39,224 nucleotides of DNA from an uncultured Clostridia bacterium. Lineage in GTDB: Bacteria; Bacillota; Clostridia; TANB77; CAG-508. Each line of letters opens with the position of its first letter. Position 1 is the stretch's first letter. The notes beneath the pieces are model-generated. The model had not been told where the DNA came from, ran no database searches, and worked only from the letters and a program-made list of their open reading frames with translations. A program made the translations under genes and the position numbers. The DNA lies in contig CAKPNF010000012.1 in the NCBI GenBank assembly GCA_934168305.1, positions 1 through 39,224 on the forward strand, in the 5' to 3' direction. This document shows, one piece after another, positions 9,018-18,889 of the stretch.

Positions 9018-9704
9018 TTATTTTACGCTTTTTCTTCTTTGCATAACTGTTATTGTTAATAGTAAACAAGTTATTGTAAATGCTATAAATGTAACTGTAT
9101 CTCCAATGTCAATTTGTCCTTGTGTGTATTTGTAAAACATATTTATGAAAGAATAGCTTTCTAAACTTGAATTAAATTCTGGTAAAACCCAAGTTATTAT
9201 AAAAAATCCAATTGAAATAATTCCAGACAATATTTGATTTTCTGTAATACTTGATGTTAACATTCCAAAAGATATATATGACATTACAAATAGTAAGAAA
9301 CCTAATAATGTAGCAAATGTTGTTGTTAATTTTGGTACTCCATAGTGACACAATATTCCAAAATACATAAATGTACATAATTCTGTAATTAATACTATAA
9401 GCAATGCTGCAATAAATTTTCCTAAAACTACTTTTGTTATACTAATTGGTGATGTTAATAATAATTGTTCTGTTCCTGTTTTTCTTTCTTCTGAAAAGGA
9501 TCTCATTGTTAATAATGGAATTATAAATGCTAATACTAAAATTGTTGGTAATGTGTAATATATGTATTCAAAATTTACATTTCCATATCCTATTACACTA
9601 AAAAAGAATGATATACTAAATGCTATTAAAAATACTCCTATAAAAACATATCCTATTGGTGTATAGAAATATGACTTAAACTCTTTTTTTATAACTGCCC
9701 ACAT
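9018..9704 (-). CDS. ABC-2 type permease (GldF-like)
   Basis: 228 residues with six predicted membrane helices. The opening (VIKKEFKSYFYTPIGYVFIG) and the motif PLLTMRSFSEERKTGTEQLLLTSP are typical of ABC-2 permeases of the GldF/NosY group. Its ATG overlaps the stop codon of the upstream ATPase by one base (TAATG), which indicates translational coupling, and the GldG-like gene follows after 16 bases. Confidence 0.9.
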   Translation of the reverse strand: MWAVIKKEFKSYFYTPIGYVFIGVFLIAFSISFFFSVIGYGNVNFEYIYYTLPTILVLAFIIPLLTMRSFSEERKTGTEQLLLTSPISITKVVLGKFIAALLIVLITELCTFMYFGILCHYGVPKLTTTFATLLGFLLFVMSYISFGMLTSSITENQILSGIISIGFFIITWVLPEFNSSLESYSFINMFYKYTQGQIDIGDTVTFIAFTITCLLLTITVMQRRKSVK

Positions 9705-10645
9705 TATTTTTCTCCTCCTTCTATTAATTTCATAAATGCATCTTCTAATGTTGTATCTGCTTGTTTCATTTCAAATATTGTTATATTTTCTTTTGCAAAT
9801 TCTGTAAATACTATTTTTCTTAAATCTGTATCTCCATCAGCTTCTAATACATATTGTCTTGTTCCATCTTCATTTTCTTTTATTAATTTTATTTCTTTAA
9901 TTTCTGGTATTTTTTCTTTAATTGCATCCATTTTATTTTCTGTATCTTCTACTGTTACATATGTACTATTATTTTTTGCTACTTTTTTCTCTAAATTTTC
10001 TGGTGTATCTATTGCAATCATTTTTCCTTTATTTATTATTATAACTTTATTGCATATTTGACTTACTTCTGATAGTATGTGTGAACTTAATATTATTGTA
10101 TGTGTTTTTCCTAATTCTTTTATTAATGCTCTGATTTCTGTTATTTGCTTTGGATCTAAACCTACTGTTGGTTCATCTAGTATAAGAATTTTTGGTTCTC
10201 CAACTAAAGCTCCTGCCATACTTACTCTTTGTTTGTATCCTCTTGATAGGTTACGTGTCAACTTATTTTCTACATCTTTTAATCCTGTTTGATTTATTAT
10301 TTTTTCAACTTTTTCTTTTCTTGTTTTCCTATCTACATTTTTTAATTCTGCCATATATGTTACAAATTCTTTTACTGTTAAGTCTGAATATAATGGAACT
10401 CCTTCAGGCATATATCCAATTTGTGATTTTGCTTTTCTAGGTTTTTTAGATATATCATATCCATTTATTATTATTTCTCCTTCTGTTGGTTCAATATATC
10501 CTGTTATCATATTCATGGTGGTACTTTTTCCGGCTCCATTTGGTCCTAATAGACCTATAATTTCTCCTTCTTCTATTTTAAAGCTAATATTATCTACGGC
10601 AGTAACACTTCCATATTTTTTAGTGATGTTTTTTATCTCTATCAC
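9704..10645 (-). CDS. ABC transporter ATP-binding protein (GldA-like)
   Basis: 313 residues. Powers the membrane complex formed by the next two genes. Walker A GPNGAGKST (about residues 34-42), Q-loop region GYMPEGVPLY, signature LSRGYKQRV, Walker B ILILDEPTVGLDP, and the switch histidine in ILSSHIL. The C-terminal 90 residues form the small extra domain common in this group. GTG start with TAAGGAGG upstream. A promoter is visible in front. Confidence 0.95.
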   Translation of the reverse strand: MIEIKNITKKYGSVTAVDNISFKIEEGEIIGLLGPNGAGKSTTMNMITGYIEPTEGEIIINGYDISKKPRKAKSQIGYMPEGVPLYSDLTVKEFVTYMAELKNVDRKTRKEKVEKIINQTGLKDVENKLTRNLSRGYKQRVSMAGALVGEPKILILDEPTVGLDPKQITEIRALIKELGKTHTIILSSHILSEVSQICNKVIIINKGKMIAIDTPENLEKKVAKNNSTYVTVEDTENKMDAIKEKIPEIKEIKLIKENEDGTRQYVLEADGDTDLRKIVFTEFAKENITIFEMKQADTTLEDAFMKLIEGGEK

Positions 10646-10677
10646 GAAAGATTCCTCCTTACTTTTCTATTTTTTCT

Positions 10678-10706
10678 ATAATATCATTTTGTTTTTTTAA
10701 AGTAAA
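10678..10706 (-). promoter_or_regulatory. Sigma-A type promoter of the ABC transporter operon
   Basis: On the minus strand, TTTACT (10706-10701) and TATTAT (10683-10678) are 17 bases apart, about 33 bases upstream of the GTG start of the ATPase gene. Confidence 0.6.
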
Positions 10707-10763
10707 GTTTTTCACAAAGATTTCACATTACGGAAATAGATTGTTCAGAGTAATGTAAAGCAT

Positions 10764-10792
10764 AAAAAAAGCCATTTGTTTAAATGACTTTT
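10764..10792 (-). terminator. Terminator downstream of the ART-like module protein
   Basis: On the minus strand AAGTCATTT pairs with AAATGGCTT across a 4-base loop (one G-T pair), followed by seven T. Confidence 0.8.
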
Positions 10793-10854
10793 AGTTTATA
10801 TCATGTTGTTTCACTTGTTGATTGTATGTTCTTTTCTAATATTCCTTTAGTTTT

Positions 10855-12237
10855 TTATCTTTCTTCTTCTGGTACATTTATTGTAATTTTTCCAATTTTC
10901 TGTGATGCAATTATCTTTTCTTTGGATTGTATTGACTCTTGTTCTATATGATCTTTTTTTATAACAATGTATTGTTCATAAAATTTATCTAAATCCATAT
11001 CTTCTAAAGAATAGTCTGCTGCATTAAAACTTGCCAATTCATTACTTCTTTCTTCATAGTATTTTTTCACTTCATCTTTATGTCTTTCATTTCCATTCTT
11101 AAAATTTTCTATTGGATTAGTTGCTAACATATATTTTAATATATCATCTCTTTTATATGAAACTTCACCTGTTTTTATATTTTTCAATATACTTACTTTT
11201 AGCCTTTGAGGTTCAATTCCTTGTGACGTCCAACCATCAGCAAAGGCAAAATCTCCCTTATCACTTTCATTCTCAATTCCTTCAGACAAAAATCTTAAAA
11301 ATACTCTGTCTCCTAAAAAATCTTCCAGTGTCTTATTTTCCCATTCAGTACCTTTTTTCATATGATTAAATTTATGTTGAAAAGCAGATGTCATTGCTAT
11401 AGTTCCTTCCATTCCTTCTGAAAAGAATACTTTTGTTTTCTTATCTTTTATGGCTTGACTATTTATCCCATTTCTAATTTCGAGCCCATTTTGTAATATT
11501 GATTGTAAATTTTCAATCTTTGTATGGTGATAGTAATACTCCTCTTTTCCATCATTTCTATTTTGTTCCATTACATAGTTCATAAATCCATCTAAATTTT
11601 TTAGTTTTAATTCATTTTTTTTGTATTTTTGATATGCTTCTTGAATTATAGACAATGCTTCAGTTTTTCCTTTGCTATCTGTTAACATTGTTATTCTGTC
11701 TGGTTCAATAATTTTTTTACCAATATGTGTATTCATGTTCCAATTTTCCATGATACCAGATTCGAAATCACTATAATCGCCATATAACCATTTAAAAACA
11801 TCTGGAATTTTACCTCTTTTTAAAGCTATTTCCTTTTTGTAGTCGGAACCTAAAAAAGAAAAATCACTTGTTTTGGGATTATCCCCTTCTATTAAATCTA
11901 ATTTTAAATATTTACGTTTTTTAAAATCTTCATATACTTTTTTATAAGTTCTTTGCATTACTTCTTCATTAATTTCTTTATGTCCACTTAGTAGTCCCAT
12001 TTTTGATGCTATATTATTATATTCCCACCTAATCCAAACATCAATTGTTTTAAGTAACCCATCAATTCCTATTGAAAAGTATATGCATGGATTTTCTTTA
12101 TCTCTTGAAACCATATTTTCTCTTTCTGGTGGTTCTGCTGTTATTCCATTTTTATCAATATCTTTTATCCATTTTTCTCTAGTAAAGTGAAGATATGCAT
12201 TTTCTATATCTAATTCATCTATTTTTATTTTTTTCAT
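10855..12237 (-). CDS. Unknown protein with two copies of an ART-like module
   Basis: 460 residues, no signal peptide or membrane helix. I do not recognise a named family. Two segments have the same pattern. Residues about 15-75 carry YLHFTREKW, IDKNGITA and CIYFSIGIDG; residues about 235-295 carry YYHHTKIENL, LQNGLEI, KVFFSEGMEG and a closing aromatic/His stretch. The order H-x-T, then I/L-x-NG-hydrophobic, then YFS/FFS-x-G resembles the NAD-binding core of ADP-ribosyltransferase-like folds (KptA and DarT relatives), so a nucleotide-dependent enzyme or an inactive derivative is possible; this is inference. The gene stands alone between terminators. ATG at 12237 has only a weak site (AAAGGAC) upstream. 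Confidence 0.55.
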   Translation of the reverse strand: MKKIKIDELDIENAYLHFTREKWIKDIDKNGITAEPPERENMVSRDKENPCIYFSIGIDGLLKTIDVWIRWEYNNIASKMGLLSGHKEINEEVMQRTYKKVYEDFKKRKYLKLDLIEGDNPKTSDFSFLGSDYKKEIALKRGKIPDVFKWLYGDYSDFESGIMENWNMNTHIGKKIIEPDRITMLTDSKGKTEALSIIQEAYQKYKKNELKLKNLDGFMNYVMEQNRNDGKEEYYYHHTKIENLQSILQNGLEIRNGINSQAIKDKKTKVFFSEGMEGTIAMTSAFQHKFNHMKKGTEWENKTLEDFLGDRVFLRFLSEGIENESDKGDFAFADGWTSQGIEPQRLKVSILKNIKTGEVSYKRDDILKYMLATNPIENFKNGNERHKDEVKKYYEERSNELASFNAADYSLEDMDLDKFYEQYIVIKKDHIEQESIQSKEKIIASQKIGKITINVPEEER

Positions 12238-12301
12238 ACATTTGTCCTTTTTTTTATTTATAATTTTTCCTCTATTTTTTGATAATTTCTAGTATAGTTG
12301 T

Positions 12302-14426
12302 TTAAATATTTTTATATTTTTTTAATTTTGTTATTATAATCATAGTATTTAATCCTAGTATAAACAATATTAGTATATATTTAAAGTTAGTTCCTGAAAA
12401 TGGTAAATTTTTATCTGATACAGTATTGTCTACAAAGTTATTTTTAGTATCATCTGCATTTTCTTCGTTGTCATTTTTTTCACTATCTTTTTCTTCATTT
12501 TCGTTATCTTTTTTCTCATCATCTTTTGTATCATTGTTTTCTATTTCTTTTTTCAAATAATTACTACTGCAAAATGATATTTTTGTCCAAGTTGATGAAT
12601 TTCTTGCCGCATTATATCCAATTATTAATTTACCATCTTCAATAGTTGCACTTTCTGCTTCTCCTGCAAGAACGTCATTTGATATGTATAGTGTTTTTTC
12701 AAATTCCCCATTCATATTATACACAAATAGTACATTACTAAATCTTTCTCTATTATTAAATTTGGTTTGGTATTTACTCTGATTTCCAAGTTCAAAACAT
12801 ATCCAATAAATTTTACCATTATAATATAGCACATCTTGTTTTGTTAGATTATTGGGTTTAAGTGAAAATAATTTTTTTATGCTATCAAAATTTTCATTTA
12901 GTGAAAAAACATTATATCCATTTATTCCTATAAAGCAATCGTCATCTTTGTTGTATGACAATGCATAATAATATTTATCAGTTTTTATGGTTTGAACATC
13001 TTCTAATTCATAATTTTCGTTTATTTTAAAAGATGTTACATAGCTTTCTTCATCTTTTTTATACGCAATATAGCATTTATCATTTTTGCTATTATAAGTC
13101 ATATTATTTGCATGTCCAAAACAATAATTATCTACTGTATTTAAAATTTTGTATGTATTTTTATCTACTATATTTATCTTTGTGTTCTCTTCTTCTGATT
13201 TCATTTGAGCAAAAACCAAATATTTATCTGTTGTTGTCATTCCTTGAATACTTAAATTGTCTATATCTACATTTCTTACATAATTTTTTTCTAGATTAAT
13301 ATCTATTGGAGTTATATTCCATTCATTAAATTTACTCCAATCTTCTTTTTCCTCTGTAAATATAGGGTACATATCACTTTCTTGTTCACCTGATTTATTA
13401 TCTTTTACAATTCCATTTTTGTAAATAAGCACTCCATTTGTCCAATCAATTCCTCCTCCGGTTGTTTTTGCAGAATTTTCTATAATATTTACATTCTCTA
13501 TCTTTAGTTTTCCGTCAACTCTAACTCCTCCTCCTGCATATTTTATTGTTTCATTTTTACTTATAGTTCCTCCAAGAATTTTGCCCTCTTCTTTTATCAT
13601 TATACCTCCACCATATGTTGAGGCATTATTATTGTTTATTGTTGTGTTATCTCCTGAAATTGTAATATTTCCATAAGCATATACTCCTCCACCGCTTCCT
13701 TTTGTTGCTTTATTATAATCTATTTGAACATTATTTAGCTTCATATTACATGAAGCTTTTGCTACGTATATTCCTCCTCCAAATGTTCCTTTATTTTTTT
13801 CAATTTTACTATTTTCTATTGATAAATTTGACGAATTTATATATATTCCACCACCACATTGAGCAGATATGTTGCCTATAATTGTTCCTCCGTGATATAT
13901 TAACGGTTGTATTGTTTGCAGAAATTCCTCCTCCATTTTCTGTTGAGTGATTATTTTGGATAATTATATTATTATTAATTGTTATTGTTCCATTATCACT
14001 TTTTAATACTGCACTATTTGATGTAATGTTTTCTTTATTACCATCAAATATTATTTTACCTGACATTATATTATCTCCTAAGGTTAATATTCCATTATTT
14101 TTTATTAAACCTTCTGTAAAATTTGCTTTTCTTTTTATTATTACTTCATCATTAGAAATTAATGATATTTTTTGATTTTCTTTAATTGTTATTGTAGAAT
14201 TTGCTTCCCAATTTTCATTTTCATCTAACTCTATTTTTATTTTTTTCACACTATTTGTGGATGTTTCTATTTCTTTTTTTAGGCTTTCCCAACTGTTTAC
14301 AATAGCTGTATTTTCTAAATTATCATATCCATATGCTATATTTTTACTTGTAGAAAAAATCACTATCATTGCTTGAATTACTATTATTGTCTTTAAAATA
14401 TTTTTTATTTTTGTTTTTGTTTTCAT
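12302..14426 (-). CDS. Sortase-anchored beta-helix surface protein, two frames joined at CGG 13892-13890
   Basis: Two overlapping frames make one protein of about 707 residues. N-terminal signal peptide (residues 1-33), then a right-handed beta-helix with GGGI/GGGV turns (ENGGGISANN, CGGGIYINSS, FGGGIYVAKA, SGGGVYAYG, AGGGVRVDG, TGGGIDWTNG). Next come strand repeats resembling a propeller (TTDKYLVFAQ, NDKCYIAYKK), an Asp/Glu/Asn/Lys-rich wall-spanning linker, and a sorting signal LPFSG followed by a hydrophobic helix and a KKYKN tail. Frame one reads ATA-TCA-CGG-AGG and then leaves the repeat pattern. Skipping the C at 13892 gives ATA-TCA-GGA-GGA-ACA, and the Gly-rich repeat continues without a gap. 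Start ATG with GGAAGGA upstream. Probably an adhesin-like wall protein; ligand unknown. Confidence 0.8.
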
Positions 14427-14621
14427 TTTTAATTTCCTTCCATTATTGTTTTTTATATTAATAAAAATTATATCATATTATATTAAATATGTATGTAACA
14501 ACTATTTTTCAATACTGTTACATATATATTACAATTATTTTTAACCATTTTTTGTGTTTTTTTGTTTTTTTCATTGACAATATTATTTTTTTGTGTTATT
14601 ATTATTGTTGTTCAAGCATTT

Positions 14622-14698
14622 GGGTCAATAGCTCAGTTGGATAGAGCACACGCCTTCTAAGCGTGGGGTCGGGGGTTCGAATCCCTCTTGGCCCACCA
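14622..14698 (+). tRNA. tRNA-Arg (TCT anticodon), reads AGA/AGG
   Basis: 77 nt. Acceptor GGGTCAA/TTGGCCC, D-arm GCTC-AGTTGGATA-GAGC, anticodon stem CACGC/GCGTG with loop CTTCTAA (anticodon TCT), T-arm GGGGG-TTCGAAT-CCCTC, encoded CCA. Confidence 0.97.
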
Positions 14699-14713
14699 GA
14701 TATGCATTTAACA

Positions 14714-14746
14714 AAAACATCTATGATAAAACATAGATGTTTTTTT
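14714..14746 (+). terminator. Terminator of tRNA-Arg(TCT)
   Basis: AAACATCTATG pairs with CATAGATGTTT, then seven T, 16 bases after the tRNA. Confidence 0.9.
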
Positions 14747-15099
14747 ATTACATTTTTTAATCTACTGTTTTTTTAGTAACACTTTAGATGTATATTTATA
14801 GTAAGCAAATAATTTTAAAAAAATTAATTATTAATCATCTTATAATATGATTAATAATAAAATTATAGGCTATTATAGATTGTGGTAAAAATAATTATTA
14901 ATTAATATTGTTTTATTTTTTATATATTGGGTATAACTAATAGTATTACATATATTTTTATTACCTTTTATTTTTTCTTTGTTATATCAACATATTTTCG
15001 ACATTTTTTACATTACTATTTCATATTACCAATTGGTTTAATAACTTAAAATGCCTTGATATACTTATATTACATATGTTATTTGTATGGGGGTATAAT
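14747..15099 (+). other. Gene-free AT-rich spacer upstream of the XRE regulator
   Basis: About 350 bases with no credible reading frame and several short AT palindromes (for example around ATTAATCATC and GATTAATAAT). It should contain the promoter of the downstream regulator, but no single promoter stands out from the AT background. Confidence 0.5.
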
Positions 15100-15441
15100 A
15101 TGAAATCAGAAAAAAAAGTTGATATTGACAAAGTATTAGGTGAAATTTTTAAAGAATATCGTGTAAAAAATAAATTAACACAAGAAAAAATTGCTGAAAA
15201 ATTGGGAATTTCCGTAAAATATATTTCTAGAATTGAAAATGGTACAGGTGGTGTAAAAGTTGAAACACTTGTAAATTATATGAATATATTGGGTATATCT
15301 CCAAATGTAATATTTGAAAATTTGATTGTAAATGACAATTTAAAACCTCAAATGTTATTATCAAAAAAGGCAAGTGAATTACCTGATGACAAAATTAATT
15401 TTGTTATTTCAGTTATTGATTTATTAGAAAAAATGAACTAG
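15100..15441 (+). CDS. XRE-family helix-turn-helix regulator
   Basis: 113 residues. The Cro/CI-type DNA-binding domain fills residues about 11-67: EIFKEYRVKNKLTQEKIAEKLGISVKYIS and RIENG, then VETLVNYMNILGISPN. The C-terminal part looks helical and may dimerise. Start chosen at the ATG at 15100 behind GGGGG; an upstream in-frame ATG at 15076 has no site. It stands alone and converges on the aminopeptidase gene across a large inverted repeat. Its target is unknown. Confidence 0.9.
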   Translation: MKSEKKVDIDKVLGEIFKEYRVKNKLTQEKIAEKLGISVKYISRIENGTGGVKVETLVNYMNILGISPNVIFENLIVNDNLKPQMLLSKKASELPDDKINFVISVIDLLEKMN

Positions 15442-15448
15442 TTGGAGA

Positions 15449-15611
15449 ATCAATGTGAACCAAGGGGGACGTTGTGAACCAAGGGGGACGTTGTTAAATT
15501 GGTTGAAATTAATTAAAAGTTGTTATATTTAATTATATATTAATTTCTTAATTTCAACCAATTTAACAACGTCCCCCTTGGTTCACAACGTCCCCCTTGG
15601 TTCACATTGAT
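15449..15611. repeat. Large inverted repeat with duplicated CCAAGGGGGAC unit (REPIN/MITE-like)
   Basis: Two perfect 64-base arms (15449-15512 and 15548-15611) flank a 35-base AT loop. Each arm contains a 19-base unit (GTGAACCAAGGGGGACGTT) twice in tandem. It fills the whole space between two convergent genes and would fold into a very stable hairpin in either transcript, so it may also terminate transcription. The GC-rich arms contrast with the surrounding AT-rich DNA, which suggests a mobile or REP-type element. Confidence 0.9.
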
Positions 15612-15621
15612 CAATTTAATT

Positions 15622-17019
15622 TTATTCTTTCCAGAAAGCTTTATAAGTTTCGAAAGCTGAATATATATCAAATTTACTTGTAACTTCATATGGAGCATGC
15701 ATTGAAAGCACTGGAACTCCGCAATCTATAACATCTGCACCTTTATTTGCTAAGATGTATGCAATTGTTCCTCCTCCACCGATGTCAACCTTTCCAAGTT
15801 CCGCTACTTGATATCTTATATCATTTTTTTCTAGAATATTTCTAACCCAAGCTACATATTCTGCATTTGCATCTGAAGCTCCTGATTTTCCTCTTGCACC
15901 AGTATATTTGTTAAGGCTAATTCCTTTTCCAATAAATCCTGCATTCAATTTATCTGAAACAGATGCATATATTGGATCAAATCCTGCGTCAACATCAGAT
16001 GATAACATCTTCGAAAAACAAAATACTTTATCTAACAAATTTGGTCTGTTTACTTCTAATTTATTTAACATTTCTGATATAAAGAAATCAAACATATGTG
16101 ATTCCATACCAGTATTTCCCATACTTCCTATTTCTTCTTTATCAGACAAAATACAAACCGCTGTATTTTTTACACTTTCCAATGTCATCATAGCAGCAAG
16201 TGATGTGTATGCACATACTTTATCATCTTGACCGTAAGCTGCAACTAAACCTGCATCAAATCCTAAGCTTCTTGCTTTAAATGCTGGTATTATTTCTAAT
16301 TCTGAGCTTTGGAAATCTGCTTCAACTATTCCATATTTTTGATTTAAAATATTCAAAATATTCAACTTAACTTTTTCTTTTACATCTTCATCTTGATATG
16401 GAATACTTCCAATTAAAAGATTTAAATCTTCCCCATCTATTCCATTCTTTAGTTTTTTCTCCATTTGCTCTTGTGCTAAATGTGGTAATAAATCTGTAAT
16501 TGTAAATATTGGGTCATTCTCATCCTCTCCTATATTTACAACAACTTTTTCTCCATTTGGTTTTACCATTACACCATGAATGCTTAAAGGAATTGTTGTC
16601 CATTGATATTTTTTAATTCCACCATAATAATGTGTTTTAAAATATGCAAGTTCAGAATCTTCATAAAGCGGATTTGGTTTTAAATCTAGTCTTGGTGAAT
16701 CAACATGTGAACCTATTATATGAAGCCCTTTCTCTATATTTTCTGTACCAATTATAGCTAAATACATACTCTTTTCTCTGTTTATAAAGTATACTTTGTC
16801 CCCTGGTTGTAATTTTTCAAATTCTGCGATGTCTTTATAACCATTTTCTCTTGCCATTTTTGTAGCTTCTACTATAAATTCTCTTTCAGTTTTTGCTTTA
16901 TTTAAAAAGTTCATATAATCTTTCGAAAAATTGAATATTGCTTCTTTTTTTCTTGTATCAACTGTTTCCCATCCGTTCTCTCTTTTTCTAAATAACTCTT
17001 TTTTAAAATTTTCTTCCAT
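15622..17019 (-). CDS. M18 family aminopeptidase (aspartyl aminopeptidase type)
   Basis: 465 residues, cytoplasmic zinc metallopeptidase removing N-terminal residues, often acidic ones, from peptides. Metal-site motifs are in place: GSHVDSPRLDLKP (first His-x-Asp), the Glu-Glu of SDKEEIGSMGNTG, the Asp of SSDVDAGFDP, and the closing His in PVLSMHAPYEVTSK. Length is slightly above the usual 420-450 and fits the bacterial LAP4-like branch. ATG at 17019 with AAAGGAGG upstream. Monocistronic, divergent from the FAD/Rieske gene. Confidence 0.93.
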   Translation of the reverse strand: MEENFKKELFRKRENGWETVDTRKKEAIFNFSKDYMNFLNKAKTEREFIVEATKMARENGYKDIAEFEKLQPGDKVYFINREKSMYLAIIGTENIEKGLHIIGSHVDSPRLDLKPNPLYEDSELAYFKTHYYGGIKKYQWTTIPLSIHGVMVKPNGEKVVVNIGEDENDPIFTITDLLPHLAQEQMEKKLKNGIDGEDLNLLIGSIPYQDEDVKEKVKLNILNILNQKYGIVEADFQSSELEIIPAFKARSLGFDAGLVAAYGQDDKVCAYTSLAAMMTLESVKNTAVCILSDKEEIGSMGNTGMESHMFDFFISEMLNKLEVNRPNLLDKVFCFSKMLSSDVDAGFDPIYASVSDKLNAGFIGKGISLNKYTGARGKSGASDANAEYVAWVRNILEKNDIRYQVAELGKVDIGGGGTIAYILANKGADVIDCGVPVLSMHAPYEVTSKFDIYSAFETYKAFWKE

Positions 17020-17113
17020 GATATCCTCCTTTGTTAATTTTTTTTAGTATATCACTTTATTTTTTATTTTTCCACTTTTTTTAGTATTTATTATTTTTTT
17101 TAGTAAATAATAA

Positions 17114-17249
17114 TTTTGAGACAGTTGGGACAGTCCAAATTTGTTTCATTATTTTTGTCACATACTGTCGAATTTTTGTATATTTAATTTTATGGCATTT
17201 TTCGACATAAAAAATGAAACAAATTTGGACTGTCCCAACTGTCTCAAAA
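17114..17249. repeat. Second large inverted repeat (GGGACAGTCC type, REPIN/MITE-like)
   Basis: Perfect 37-base arms (17114-17150 and 17213-17249) around a 62-base centre, with a second nested pair TGTCGAA (17166-17172) and TTCGACA (17201-17207). The arms contain GACAGTTGGGACAGTCC. It lies between divergent genes and ends right at the Shine-Dalgarno of the oxidoreductase, so its hairpin would form in that 5' leader. It differs in sequence from the 15.5-kb element but has the same build. Confidence 0.9.
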
Positions 17250-17263
17250 AGGATGGTGTTTAT

Positions 17264-18764
17264 ATGAATTCGTTATGGTTAAGCGAAAATTCAGATAATA
17301 AAAATTATGAAAATTTAAATAAAGATATATCTACTGATGTATGCATAATTGGTGCTGGAATATTCGGTCTTACTTGTGGATATTATTTATCAAAATCAGG
17401 ATTTAAAGTTACTATTGTGGATAAAAGTGATATTTGTAGAAAAACTACTGGCCACACTACGGCAAAAATAACATCTCAGCATGGTCTTTTTTATACTTAT
17501 TTAATAGATACTTATGGTGAACAATTTGCAAAAGATTATTTATCTGCAAACGAAGAATCTATTAAAAATATTAAAAATATTATTGATACTGAAAATATAA
17601 AATGTGATTTCGAAAATCAATCAAATTTCGTTTATACTACTGATAAACTTGAAGTTGGTAAAATAAAAAAAGAAGTTGATTGTGTAAATGCAATTGGATT
17701 TCCTGCAAATTTTGTTACTAAAACAGGCCTTCCTTTTGAAATTGCTGGTGGAATACAATTTAAAAATCAGGCTCAATTTAATCCCATTAAATATACAAAT
17801 GGTCTATGTGATTGTATTACGAAAAACAATGGAGAAATATATACTAACACAACTGTGTTTGATATAAAATCAAATGGAACTGATTTTTCTACGCAAACAG
17901 TTGGTGGTACAATAACATCTAAATATGTTATATTGGCTTCTCATTATCCATTTATTAATTTTCCTGGAATGTATTTCTTTAAAATGTATCAATCATCCTC
18001 ATATGTTATTGGGATTGATACAAAAAAAACTTTGTTTAATGGAATGTATATAACAGCTTCTGAACCAACTTATTCATTTAGAACAGCTTATTATAATGGT
18101 AAAAAAATTCTTTTATTAGGTGGTGTGGGACATAAAACTGGTACTCCTACTACTTATGAACAAAGTTATGGTGTTCTAGAAAATTATGCTAAACAATTAT
18201 ATCCTAATTGCGAAGTTTTATTTAGATGGGATACCCGTGATTGTATTACCTTAGATAAAATTCCTTATATTGGTCCTTTTTCAAATACAACAAATAACTT
18301 TTATGTGGGTACTGGTTTTAATAAATGGGGAATGACAACTTCTAATGTAGCTGCTAATATTGTATGCGATATGATTTTGGGAAAACAGAATAAATATGCT
18401 TATATTTTTGATTCTACACGTGTTAACCCTATAAAGAATAGAACGGAAATCAAAAATATGATTACTGAATCTGTTAATTCTCTTGCTATAAAAAAATTTA
18501 AGGATTCTAATATTAATTTTGATGAGATTTCTATTAATTCAGGTGGTATTATAGATATTAATAGTCAAAAAGTTGGTATTTATAAAGATACTTCACGGAA
18601 ATATTTTTGCTGTTAAGCCAATTTGCACTCATTTGGGTTGTTTACTTTCTTGGAATGATACTGATAAAACTTGGGATTGTCCTTGTCACGGTTCTAGATT
18701 TGATTATATGGGAAAAAATTTATATGATCCTGCTTTTAAAGATTTGGAAATTTTTAATTTGTAA
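17264..18764 (+). CDS. FAD-dependent oxidoreductase with C-terminal Rieske domain, two frames joined at CGG 18596-18598
   Basis: About 499 residues when joined. N-terminal FAD domain of the DAO type (VCIIGAGIFGLTCGYYLSKSG, GHTTAKITSQH), substrate domain, a second FAD contact (YVGTGFNKWGMT), and a C-terminal Rieske 2Fe-2S domain with both ligand boxes, CTHLGC and CPCHGS. Frame one reads ACT-TCA-CGG-AAA and stops five codons later. Skipping the C at 18596 gives ACT-TCA-GGA-AAT-ATT and continues into the Rieske domain (GNIFAVKPICTHLGC) to the stop at 18764. Without the shift the protein loses its iron-sulfur cluster. Start ATG at 17264 with AAGGA upstream; the leader contains the inverted repeat. 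The physiological substrate is unknown. Confidence 0.88.
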
Positions 18765-18889
18765 TTATATTTTTCTTTGTATTGTCTATATTTCAATATT
18801 TTTTTGAGTTTTTTTGTTTTTTTTATTGACTTATTTGATTGGTTTTGCTAAAATTTCTTTAAATTCATATATTTATATTATTATTTATT

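Noticed and set aside
9172..9378. 68-codon minus-strand frame inside the ABC permease
   Set aside because: It is out of frame with the permease, has no ribosome site and has biased Tyr/Asn/Ile content typical of a shadow frame.
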